DNA of 64,000 nucleotides from Terasakiella sp. SH-1 (GTDB lineage: Bacteria; Pseudomonadota; Alphaproteobacteria; Rhodospirillales; Terasakiellaceae), in contig NZ_CP038255.1 of assembly GCF_004564135.1 (NCBI RefSeq), forward strand, positions 1,148,501 to 1,212,500. The letters run 5' to 3'. This document shows positions 18,322 to 25,485 of this stretch, piece by piece. A model generated the notes under the pieces. It had not been told where the DNA came from. It saw nothing but the letters and a program-made list of their open reading frames with translations, and searched no databases. Every line of letters begins with the position of its first letter. The first letter of the stretch is position 1. A program made the position numbers and the translations under genes.

Positions 18322-19920
18322 ATGAGGATTGCCAAACGCATTTTTCTGAGCTTCGGTGTCCCTGTGGTTTTCGTTGTCTTTTCTGTTCTTTTTGTAACCC
18401 AACGGGTCGGACATATTCAAGGCTTGTATGAAGAATTAATCGCCCGTGAAATTCCGCTTCATGAAGCTCTTGGCGGGCTACAGTTTGCCGTTGCGCGTAT
18501 TGTGGCTTCGACCAGTGAATTTGGTTTTATTGTTGCAGAAAAACAGAGGCTGTCCGAACGAGAGCTTGAACATATTGCAATAGAAGAAAGCGAAGAGCAG
18601 GAAGAAGAAGAGTTAATTGAAGATGGTAAAAACGCAGTGAATGCGAGCTTTGCTGACTTGAAACCTTTTTTGCGAAATAAAGAACAAACCACAGAATTAG
18701 AGGCGGTCTTACAGGCTTTAATTACACAAAGTGAGGAAATTGTTCAGGCCAAGGAAAGGGGGCTTTCCGGTCTTCCTATTCTGGATATGAAGGAAGAGTT
18801 TGAACGTCTGGAAAAACGGGCTTTAGGGCTGTTGGAGGATGTGCATGAGGTTGAAAATACCTTATTGCAGCGTTCCCAAGTGGAAAATAAGAAAACGGTG
18901 GAGCGATTGTTTTATGAACTGATCGCTTTTTTACTGGTGTTTGTCCTGCTTTCAATTGTTGCCGGAAAGTCACTTTTCCAGAAAGTTGTACGTCCGATCA
19001 AAAGGATTGCCAAAGATATTATTGCAATTAAGAAAGAGAAGAAAAAAGCAATCCATTTAAATCTACGGGGAATGGAGAATGATGAGATCAGGCTGTTTGT
19101 TGAAACCTTCAAAGATGCATTGATCGACAAAGAAAAATTGTTGGAGCATTATCTCCAGGAAAAAGAAAAGGCAGAAACAGCCAATCAGGCGAAAAGTGAG
19201 TTCCTTGCCAATATGTCCCATGAACTGCGCACCCCTATGCATGCGATTATCAGTTACAGTGAAATGGGGAGTGAGAAACTGGACGATCACCCCGATGAAA
19301 AATTGGAAAAATATTTCAACAGGATTCACCAAAGTGCACGGCGCCTTTTACTGTTGTTAAATGACTTGCTGGATTTATCAAAGCTGGAAGCCCGGCAAAT
19401 GTCTTTTAATTTTGAAAAGGTCAATGTGAGTGAGTTGATTGACCGTAGTGTGCTGGAACTTGATGGATTGTTTAATCAAAAAGAAATCCAGTTACAGGTT
19501 ACTTCTGTTTCACAACCCTCCCTTCTTCAATGTGATGAGGAAAAAATAGTTCAGGTTTTGGTGAATCTTTTGTCCAATGCAGTTAAATTCTCACCCCAAG
19601 CTGGAAAAATTGACCTTACATTGGAAGAAAGTGATGTGGCGTTTCAGGGGCGACCTGCCTGTGCCGGAGTTCTGGTGCAGGTCAAAGACCAAGGTCCCGG
19701 CATTCCGGAAGAGGAACTGGAAACCATTTTTGATAAATTCAGCCAATCCTCACTGACGCGCAATCAAGCTGGTGGGACAGGTTTGGGGCTGTCCATTTGC
19801 CGTGAAATCATTCATGCCCATCAGGGGAGTGTTCAGGCAAGCAATACGATTGATGGCGGGGCCTGCTTTAGCGTGTTGCTGCCTTATGAACAAAGAGAGA
19901 GTGAGGGCGTAAACTCATAA
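18322..19920 (+). CDS. Membrane sensor histidine kinase
   Basis: The 532-residue kinase has a first membrane helix (about residues 8-26) and a charged helical sensor region rich in Glu (about 90-100). A second helix lies near residue 195-215, followed by a HAMP-like linker. The HisKA domain has the H-box at His300 (MSHELRTP), and HATPase_c has N-box [12 protein letters not shown], then [10 protein letters not shown] and GGTGLGLSI. There is no receiver domain, so it may feed the two REC proteins just upstream. The last codons and stop lie inside the inverted element that begins at 19904. Confidence 0.92.
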   Translation: MRIAKRIFLSFGVPVVFVVFSVLFVTQRVGHIQGLYEELIAREIPLHEALGGLQFAVARIVASTSEFGFIVAEKQRLSERELEHIAIEESEEQEEEELIEDGKNAVNASFADLKPFLRNKEQTTELEAVLQALITQSEEIVQAKERGLSGLPILDMKEEFERLEKRALGLLEDVHEVENTLLQRSQVENKKTVERLFYELIAFLLVFVLLSIVAGKSLFQKVVRPIKRIAKDIIAIKKEKKKAIHLNLRGMENDEIRLFVETFKDALIDKEKLLEHYLQEKEKAETANQAKSEFLANMSHELRTPMHAIISYSEMGSEKLDDHPDEKLEKYFNRIHQSARRLLLLLNDLLDLSKLEARQMSFNFEKVNVSELIDRSVLELDGLFNQKEIQLQVTSVSQPSLLQCDEEKIVQVLVNLLSNAVKFSPQAGKIDLTLEESDVAFQGRPACAGVLVQVKDQGPGIPEEELETIFDKFSQSSLTRNQAGGTGLGLSICREIIHAHQGSVQASNTIDGGACFSVLLPYEQRESEGVNS

Positions 19921-20172
19921 AATAGACTTGTTTGGCGGAGATGTATTTGAGGATAGACAAGGCATGAAACCCGCAAAAGTGCGAGCACTTTAAGGGTTTT
20001 ATAACGCAGCTCTATCCTCAAATACATCCCGTCCCTTACGGGATTTCCCTAAAATATAGGCATTACTGCGTTAAAGTCTTTTGAAAGTACAAGTACTTCC
20101 TGCAAGCCTTTGCCTTGTCTTGCCTATATTTTAGGGAAACCAAAGCAAGTCTATTTTATGAGTTTACGCCCT
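19904..20172. repeat. 269-bp folded inverted element between convergent genes
   Basis: A perfect 27-bp terminal inverted repeat (19904-19930 and 20146-20172) extends inward by TTTGG/CCAAA after a one-base bulge. Inside are two large hairpins. The first has an 18-bp stem, 19940-19957 with 20011-20028. The second has a 19-bp stem, 20044-20062 with 20121-20139. A 7-bp hairpin (ATCCCGT, ACGGGAT, 20026-20044) competes between them. Read on opposite strands, the two large hairpins enclose homologous 55-nt cores, AGACAAGGCA at one end and TAACGCAG at the other. Their enclosing stems differ completely in sequence, yet each is self-complementary. It may serve as a bidirectional terminator, but the order exceeds that need. 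Confidence 0.85.
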
Positions 20173-20183
20173 AGGGCGCACTC

Positions 20184-20981
20184 TTATTTTTTTAGCAGCT
20201 CTTTTAATTCGCCAATCTCACCGCGCAAGGCACTGATTTCAGCACGCAAGGTAGCGGTATCTTCATGAACCGCTTCTTCGATAACTTCGGCCTCTTTTTG
20301 GTGCTGGCCCTGCATGGCGTCCACAATCACACCGATGAACAGGTTGATGACGGCAAAGCTGGTGACCAGAATAAAAGGCACGAAGAACATCCAGGCTTCG
20401 GGGTGCACATCCATAATCGGGCGCACAATTCCCATGGACCAGCTTTCCAGTGTCATCACCTGAAACAAGGTGTACATGGAGGCCCCGATATCACCAAACC
20501 ATTCATTGAAGGTATCGGCATAGAAATTGGTGCTTAAAACGGCGGAAACATAAAAGATCAGGGTAATCAGCCCGATGATGGAAAACATGCCGGGAATGGC
20601 TGTAATCAATGCCTGAATAACCGAACGCATCTGCGGTACCATGGACATGAGGCGCAGGACCCGCAAGATACGGAAAGACCGCAAGACGGCCAGTGGACCG
20701 GAGGCCGGGATGATAGCAATGGCAACAACGATGAAATCAAAAATATTCCAACCGTCTTTAAAAAAGCCAAACCCGCGACCATAGAGTTTGAGCAAAATTT
20801 CAATGACGAAAATACTTAAGGCTGCCTTATCAAGAAAATGCAGCAGGCCGCCAAACTGGTCCATGATGCTATCCGAGGTTTCCATACCCAGCGTAATGGC
20901 ATTGAGGATAATTACACCGGTAATGAAAAACTGAATATTGCGGCTTTCAATCCAATTGGCGATACGCGTGCGGTTGTCCAT
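20184..20981 (-). CDS. Bacterial voltage-gated sodium channel (NavMs/NaChBac type)
   Basis: The 265-residue protein has one six-helix ion-transport domain. The S4 voltage sensor has four arginines spaced by three (101, 104, 107, 110). The pore helix and selectivity filter TLESWS (residues 177-182) match known bacterial sodium channels and continue MGIVRP, as in the Magnetococcus channel. The C-terminus (about 228-265) is an acidic neck followed by a heptad coiled coil for tetramerisation. It likely lets sodium in on depolarisation and may influence motility. It converges on the kinase gene across the inverted element. Confidence 0.93.
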   Translation of the reverse strand: MDNRTRIANWIESRNIQFFITGVIILNAITLGMETSDSIMDQFGGLLHFLDKAALSIFVIEILLKLYGRGFGFFKDGWNIFDFIVVAIAIIPASGPLAVLRSFRILRVLRLMSMVPQMRSVIQALITAIPGMFSIIGLITLIFYVSAVLSTNFYADTFNEWFGDIGASMYTLFQVMTLESWSMGIVRPIMDVHPEAWMFFVPFILVTSFAVINLFIGVIVDAMQGQHQKEAEVIEEAVHEDTATLRAEISALRGEIGELKELLKK

Positions 20982-21060
20982 TCTTCTGCCCCTAAGATGC
21001 TAATTTTATGTGGGGGAAAATAAGGGGATCGTTTTGATAAATCAAGGGAGGGAGAGGGAG

Positions 21061-21090
21061 AAATTACCCCGTAAGGTTACAGGGTAATTT
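21061..21090 (-). terminator. Hairpin downstream of the single-haem protein gene
   Basis: AAATTACCC (21061-21069) and GGGTAATTT (21082-21090) form a perfect 9-bp stem with a 12-nt loop. It sits 15 nt past the stop of the gene at 21106-22593. The T-run on the minus strand is short (TTTCTCCC), so it may be a weak terminator. Confidence 0.5.
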
Positions 21091-21105
21091 CCATGTGTAT
21101 TGACC

Positions 21106-22593
21106 TTAGAATGCACGGTCCGGAATCGTCCATTGATAGTCTGTCAGGGTGAGTGGGGCAAGACAGCCACTTTCCGGGGTAAGATGGGCCAGCATATTGT
21201 CACAATCAGGGTTTTGATAGCTTGCTTTGCCTTTTTCTTTCGGCTTGCCAATCGGGCTGATGGGCCAGCCTGCACGGATGTGGCAGTTTTGACAATTTGT
21301 TGCCACCGGATGGATGACCAGCTCAATATAGGGGTTCATTGCAACAGGCATATCTTGGCCCTTCGGTGGTGTCACATCATATGCATCAACCAGTTCGTAA
21401 TGTTGCCACGGTCCTTTTGCTTGCGGGAGTAAAGGGCGGTTCTTGCTATATTTTCCGGCATTTGGGGTCGGGGACCACCATGTGGAATTCAGCGCCCAGC
21501 TGGGAACTTCCTTGGTATTGATGTGCATGGCAATACTGACCAGATAATCACCTGGTTCAAATGGTTGGTTATAGGCCCAATAGCTGGAAGCATTCAGGAT
21601 CGCTTTATCAGCCTGGTCAAAACTGTCCCAGTCCTTTTGGGTGACTTGATGATGGTAGAATTTATCAAGACCAAAGATTTTACTTTCTTTGCTGATAGGC
21701 AGTGTCGGGCGGCGGGAGGCCGGCAGGTCACTGAAATCAACACCATAGAGGTAAGAGGTTTTGACCGTTTCACCCTCACGCTTATTGCTGGGGTCAATGG
21801 CAACGGTTTGGTTCCACAGCTCATAGCCCGCATATCCGGTAAACTCATCCCCATAATCATTCATCCAGACAGGAAGAACGCCAAGCTGGCCTTTCTTAAC
21901 CGGCCAGTACATATGTTTGGTGACGATACTGGCTGTGGGGGCTTGGAGTTGGTGGACACCTTTTGCATGAAGTTCATCCAGGGTGGATTGTTTATAAAGC
22001 GCCGGGGCTTTCGGGTCGAGAGGGTGAATCCAGTCAAAAGCCTGTTTGCTGAAGGATTCCGTTGGGATCATAATATCCCCGTTAAATTGAAAATGTTTGC
22101 CATCCAAAATCGTACATCCTGTTTTTTCATCATAGGATGTGGCCTCGGGGTAGGCTTTAATGACAGCAGCAGGGATAGGGTAGGTTGGCAGCTTGACATC
22201 ATCCATGATGCTGTTTCGTGCATTGGCGGCAAGCAGACCCGTCTGTGTCTTTTGTTCCATAGCTGTGCCTTTAAGGTTGGGCAGTGGGCATGGTGTTGCG
22301 GTTGCTGCTGGATCTTTATAGGCTGCTGTTGCATTGGGCCAGCTGTACCAGACAGGCCAGGTCATATCTGTAGGCTGTTGCATGATACCAGCCCAAAGTT
22401 TCCACCCATGCTGGCGAAGAAAGGGAATATTTCCGGTTTCAACAGCTTTTTCCAGTTGCTGGTTTTCATGCATATAGCTGTAACCTTGTGGAAAGGGATG
22501 ATAAATCTGGTCATCTGCATGACTGCTGGGGGCGCAGGCTATCGTCGCCAGAAAGCCCAGTGCTGCAATGTAGTATTTATTTCTGGTTTTCAT
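21106..22593 (-). CDS. Secreted single-haem cytochrome c-like protein, unknown function
   Basis: The 495-residue product starts with a basic-hydrophobic export signal (about residues 1-26). A cysteine in TIACAPSS may or may not be a lipid-attachment site. The only CxxCH haem c motif (NCQNCHIRAG) is at residues 434-438, far towards the C-terminus. The rest is rich in Trp, Pro and Tyr and has no domain I can name. Other cysteines (in TPCPLPN, TGCTILD, PDCDN, SGCLAP) could form disulfides. It stands alone, so its redox partner is unclear. Confidence 0.75.
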   Translation of the reverse strand: MKTRNKYYIAALGFLATIACAPSSHADDQIYHPFPQGYSYMHENQQLEKAVETGNIPFLRQHGWKLWAGIMQQPTDMTWPVWYSWPNATAAYKDPAATATPCPLPNLKGTAMEQKTQTGLLAANARNSIMDDVKLPTYPIPAAVIKAYPEATSYDEKTGCTILDGKHFQFNGDIMIPTESFSKQAFDWIHPLDPKAPALYKQSTLDELHAKGVHQLQAPTASIVTKHMYWPVKKGQLGVLPVWMNDYGDEFTGYAGYELWNQTVAIDPSNKREGETVKTSYLYGVDFSDLPASRRPTLPISKESKIFGLDKFYHHQVTQKDWDSFDQADKAILNASSYWAYNQPFEPGDYLVSIAMHINTKEVPSWALNSTWWSPTPNAGKYSKNRPLLPQAKGPWQHYELVDAYDVTPPKGQDMPVAMNPYIELVIHPVATNCQNCHIRAGWPISPIGKPKEKGKASYQNPDCDNMLAHLTPESGCLAPLTLTDYQWTIPDRAF

Positions 22594-22650
22594 TTATATT
22601 AATCCTGAACTCAAAAGTTGTGAATGCTTTTAATTTTTAGTTGATAAAAA

Positions 22651-22656
22651 TATAAT
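22651..22656 (+). promoter_or_regulatory. Candidate -10 box upstream of crcB
   Basis: TATAAT at 22651-22656 lies 55 nt before the crcB start. The best -35 at 17-nt spacing is TTTTAA (22628-22633), a poor match. This is the only recognisable promoter element in the gap between the divergent cytochrome-like gene and crcB. Confidence 0.35.
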
Positions 22657-22710
22657 GAGTCAATTTTTTATTGTCTCTTGCACGCGTGAGCAGATCGCAA
22701 AGGATTTATT

Positions 22711-23142
22711 TTGAATTTGTTTGGTTTGGCCGTTATGGTTTCAGCCATGTCAATTACAACGCTTATATATGTTGCCGCAGGTGGTGCGATTGGGGCGGTG
22801 GGGCGCTATGCTGTGGTGTCCATGGTTGGTCACTGGGCGCACAGTGCGGGCACCCATTTCCCTTATGGGACCATGGTGGTCAATATTCTCGGCTCCTTTA
22901 TCCTGGGGGCCTTGGTGGAAGTTTCTGCTTTGGCCTGGTCGCCCAGTCCTGAAATTCGTGCCATGTTGGTGGTCGGCATGCTCGGGGCCTTTACCACTTT
23001 TTCCACCTTTTCACTGGATGTGGTCACAATGGCGACGCGCGGCGATTGGTTGCAAGTTGCGCTTTATGTGGGCTTATCTGTTGCATTCTCCATCATTGCC
23101 CTCTATATGGGCATGCAAAGCATGAAAGCCCTCTTACATTAA
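22711..23142 (+). CDS. crcB: Fluoride exporter CrcB/Fluc
   Basis: The 143-residue membrane protein has four hydrophobic helices. It carries the Fluc signature GGAIGAVGRYAVV, then YGTMVVNILGSFILGAL and GMLGAFTTFSTFSLD, with the conserved Asn and the Phe-box. Fluc dimers export fluoride. I keep the TTG at 22711 because AAAGGA lies six bases upstream. ATGs at 22735 and 22747 lack such a site. No fluoride riboswitch motif is visible upstream. rluC follows after 9 nt. Confidence 0.92.
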   Translation: MNLFGLAVMVSAMSITTLIYVAAGGAIGAVGRYAVVSMVGHWAHSAGTHFPYGTMVVNILGSFILGALVEVSALAWSPSPEIRAMLVVGMLGAFTTFSTFSLDVVTMATRGDWLQVALYVGLSVAFSIIALYMGMQSMKALLH

Positions 23143-23151
23143 GGAAATACC

Positions 23152-24183
23152 ATGTCTGGTGTGAAGCAAGTCACTGTGAAAGCTGATGACGACGATATCC
23201 GTTTGGACCGTTGGTTTAAACGCCATTATCCCGAACTGTCTTATGGTCGTTTGGAAAAACTGCTGCGCAAAGGGCAAATTCGCCTTGATGGCAAACGGGC
23301 AAAATCTAACCAGCGTATTGCCAAGGGCCAAGTCGTACGCGTTCCGCCCTTTGGGGATGCTGCGGGGCTCAAACCTGTTGAGGCCAAGGAAGAACATAAG
23401 CTGAGCCAAGATGAGATTGACGAAGTGCGTTCCTGGGTATTGTACCGTGATGACGATGTGATTGTGATCAACAAGCCTGCTGGATTGCCGACCCAAGGCG
23501 GCACGGGGGTAAAACGTCATCTGGATGGGTTGCTCCATGCCTTGAAATTTGATCTTACAGATAAGCCTCGCTTATGCCATCGTCTGGATAAAGACACCTC
23601 CGGCGTGTTGGTGTTGGCTCGTTCAGCCAATGTGGCCTCTAACCTGACCAAGGCGTTTAAGACCAAGGAGGCACGCAAGCTTTATTGGGCGCTGACCGTC
23701 AAGGTGCCGAACCCGCGCGAAGGCAAGGTTTTCCAACCAATTGCCAAGCTTCATACTCACAGTGGTGAACGCATGGTGATTGATGCTGATAACGGCAAGG
23801 ACGCCCGTTCTTTATTTCGTACCATTGAAAGTACAGGCAATGTAGCTGCCTGGGTTGCGTTGGAACCACTGACCGGGCGGACACATCAGCTGCGTGTCCA
23901 TTGTGCCTATCTGAAAACCCCCATCCAAGGCGATGGCAAGTATGGCGGACAGGAAGCTTACCTGACAGGGGAAGGGGTGAGCAAGAAAATGCACCTTCAT
24001 GCCCGTCGCATTCAAATTCCGGCCCCCGATGGCATTGGCGTGATTGATGTAATGGCTCCGCTGCCAGAACATATGGTGCGTTCCTGGGACTTCTTCGGTT
24101 TTGATGAAAAGACTGAAGAGGCGGATGAGCTGTTTGATTTGTCCAAGAAAGTCACTGCGACCTATAAGCACCACGATTATTGA
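23152..24183 (+). CDS. rluC: RluA-family 23S rRNA pseudouridine synthase (RluC-like)
   Basis: The 343-residue enzyme has an N-terminal S4 RNA-binding domain (RLDRWFKRHYPELSYGRLEKLL and the KGQIRLDGKR turn). The catalytic domain has HRLDKDTSGVLVLAR with Asp146 as the expected nucleophile, followed by EPLTGRTHQLRVH. RluC modifies helix positions 955, 2504 and 2580 of E. coli 23S rRNA. The assignment to RluC rather than RluD rests on overall look and is less sure than the family. Confidence 0.88.
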   Translation: MSGVKQVTVKADDDDIRLDRWFKRHYPELSYGRLEKLLRKGQIRLDGKRAKSNQRIAKGQVVRVPPFGDAAGLKPVEAKEEHKLSQDEIDEVRSWVLYRDDDVIVINKPAGLPTQGGTGVKRHLDGLLHALKFDLTDKPRLCHRLDKDTSGVLVLARSANVASNLTKAFKTKEARKLYWALTVKVPNPREGKVFQPIAKLHTHSGERMVIDADNGKDARSLFRTIESTGNVAAWVALEPLTGRTHQLRVHCAYLKTPIQGDGKYGGQEAYLTGEGVSKKMHLHARRIQIPAPDGIGVIDVMAPLPEHMVRSWDFFGFDEKTEEADELFDLSKKVTATYKHHDY

Positions 24184-24188
24184 ATCTA

Positions 24189-24253
24189 GTCGTCCTCGCG
24201 TCTGCGGGAACCTGTATGTGATGGAAAAAGATCCTCGTATCAAGTACGAGGAT
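24189..24253 (+). repeat. Diverged REP-like palindrome with hairpin
   Basis: The segment 24189-24213 matches the arm at 13337-13361 in 21 of 25 positions. Further on, ATCCTCGTA (24231-24239) and TACGAGGAT (24245-24253) form a perfect 9-bp hairpin. The element fills the gap between the convergent rluC and acyP genes and may act as a terminator for either. Confidence 0.75.
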
Positions 24254-24266
24254 GACGATCTTTGGT

Positions 24267-24548
24267 TTAGATCGTGCGTTCCTGCGCAAAACCTGCTGGG
24301 GCTTCTTCGTCAGTATCAGTAATAATGATATTATCAACGCGCGCGGCTGTTGGGCCTTCCCAACATTTTTCAACCAGTTGGGCAACAGCATCTTCTTCAC
24401 CAGAAACAAGGGCTTCGACACTGCCATCCATACGATTGCGTACCCAGCCGTTGAGGTGCAGCCCCAAGGCTGTTTCACGTGTCCAGGCCCGGTACCAGAC
24501 GCCTTGAACGCGCCCTTTAATGGAAAGGTGGACTGTTTTTTTTGCCAT
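24267..24548 (-). CDS. acyP: Acylphosphatase
   Basis: The 93-residue protein has the acylphosphatase signature GRVQGVWYRAW with catalytic Arg20, and GWVRNRMDGSVEA with Asn38. It hydrolyses acyl phosphates such as carbamoyl or acetyl phosphate. Its ATG overlaps the stop of the binding-protein gene upstream (TAATG), so the two are co-translated, although I see no functional link. Confidence 0.93.
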   Translation of the reverse strand: MAKKTVHLSIKGRVQGVWYRAWTRETALGLHLNGWVRNRMDGSVEALVSGEEDAVAQLVEKCWEGPTAARVDNIIITDTDEEAPAGFAQERTI

Positions 24549-25378
24549 TATTGTGTTGATCCTGTTGTGAGATATTTTTCTTGTAGGCTGCGATATTCAT
24601 CTGTTTGTTTAAAACGAGCAATTTCATCCCAGAAGTTTTCTGCAAAGTCAGGATAGCGACGATAGAATTCCTGGCTGAAAATCAGGTAATAGGGTTTGGT
24701 GCGCAAGGGCGGTTCAACTTTTTCAACTTGTTGGGCTTTTTCAGGGTTCCGGGCCAAATAATGGTCAACCATGTTTTCCAGATCAGCATAGGCAATCAGG
24801 CGCTCTACGATCAGTTTGGAAATGTTTTTCTCTGAATTAGTTGCTTCTTCGACGGTTGCTCCGAGTTTTTGAAGGTCGGTCGCAATAGAATAGCCTGTTT
24901 TAATCCCTACTTTTTTTAAGGGAGAATGAAAGTCTAAGACGTTCCCATTCCAGTTAAATTTTTGCTTGCCCCTTTTGATGTAGAGCATATAGCGCTGAAC
25001 CATTAACGCACGTGACGCGTCTGGCCCACCATCATAGCGAAGGGGGTATTGGGCGAAAGTTGTACGCTTCTTTTTATAGCTGGCATTAAACAGGCCATTA
25101 AGGCGATTTTTTTGTAAATTCAGCAAGCCCCGCTTCCAGGGCATACGTTCAAATTTAACCGGGGTGCCTAGACGTTTACCAACATGTTGCAGCAACTCGA
25201 CCACCAAGCCGGGCGTGCCTTGCTGTATGGTTTGTCCTGTCCCTAGATAGTGGGGAGGGTTTTCGATATCTTCATAGCCAAAAACCAGTTCCTGCGGTTT
25301 TCCATTTCCAGCCATCGCACTTGCAATATGCAGGATGCTATAGAGCATGAGGATGATAATGGCATTCAGGTTTGGCAT
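24548..25378 (-). CDS. Periplasmic solute-binding protein, family 3 type
   Basis: I start it at the ATG at 25378 (276 residues), just after AAGGAGAA. A longer frame reaches 25450 but lacks such a site. Residues 1-23 (MPNLNAIIILMLYSILHIAS...) are a signal peptide. The remainder resembles ABC-type amino-acid binding proteins in order: ELVFGYEDIENPP, GLVVELLQHVGKRLG, PWKRGLLNLQKNRLNGLF, KVGIKTGYS and ERLIAYADL. No permease is adjacent, so it may act with a distant transporter or as a sensor. The ligand is unknown. Confidence 0.8.
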   Translation of the reverse strand: MPNLNAIIILMLYSILHIASAMAGNGKPQELVFGYEDIENPPHYLGTGQTIQQGTPGLVVELLQHVGKRLGTPVKFERMPWKRGLLNLQKNRLNGLFNASYKKKRTTFAQYPLRYDGGPDASRALMVQRYMLYIKRGKQKFNWNGNVLDFHSPLKKVGIKTGYSIATDLQKLGATVEEATNSEKNISKLIVERLIAYADLENMVDHYLARNPEKAQQVEKVEPPLRTKPYYLIFSQEFYRRYPDFAENFWDEIARFKQTDEYRSLQEKYLTTGSTQ

Positions 25379-25382
25379 ATGG

Positions 25383-25401
25383 TTCTCCTTGGCAAGGAGA
25401 A
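25383..25401 (-). promoter_or_regulatory. Hairpin sequestering the ribosome site of the binding-protein gene
   Basis: On the minus strand TTCTCCTTG and CAAGGAGAA are separated by a single base, giving at least a 7-bp stem with a 5-nt loop. The right arm is the ribosome-binding site of the gene starting at 25378. In the folded mRNA the site would be hidden. Confidence 0.6.
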
Positions 25402-25426
25402 ACTTATCATGAAATGACGTAAAAAC

Positions 25427-25456
25427 ACAAAAAAAGAGCGGGTGAAACACCCGCCC
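25427..25456 (-). terminator. Terminator of the pccA gene
   Basis: GCGGGTG and CACCCGC (25438-25444 and 25448-25454) pair around a 3-nt loop. On the minus strand the hairpin is followed by TCTTTTTTT. It lies 30 nt past the pccA stop. Confidence 0.9.
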
Positions 25457-25485
25457 TTTTAGAAAAAGTTCAATAAGAACTTGTT

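Noticed and set aside
19904-20172. Integron attC site or CRISPR-like array
   Set aside because: There is no integrase, no cassette series and no GTTRRRY pair at the expected ends, and the two units are inverted rather than direct repeats.
22594-22710. Fluoride riboswitch upstream of crcB
   Set aside because: I looked for the conserved GGNGATGG start and the pseudoknot partners and did not see them.
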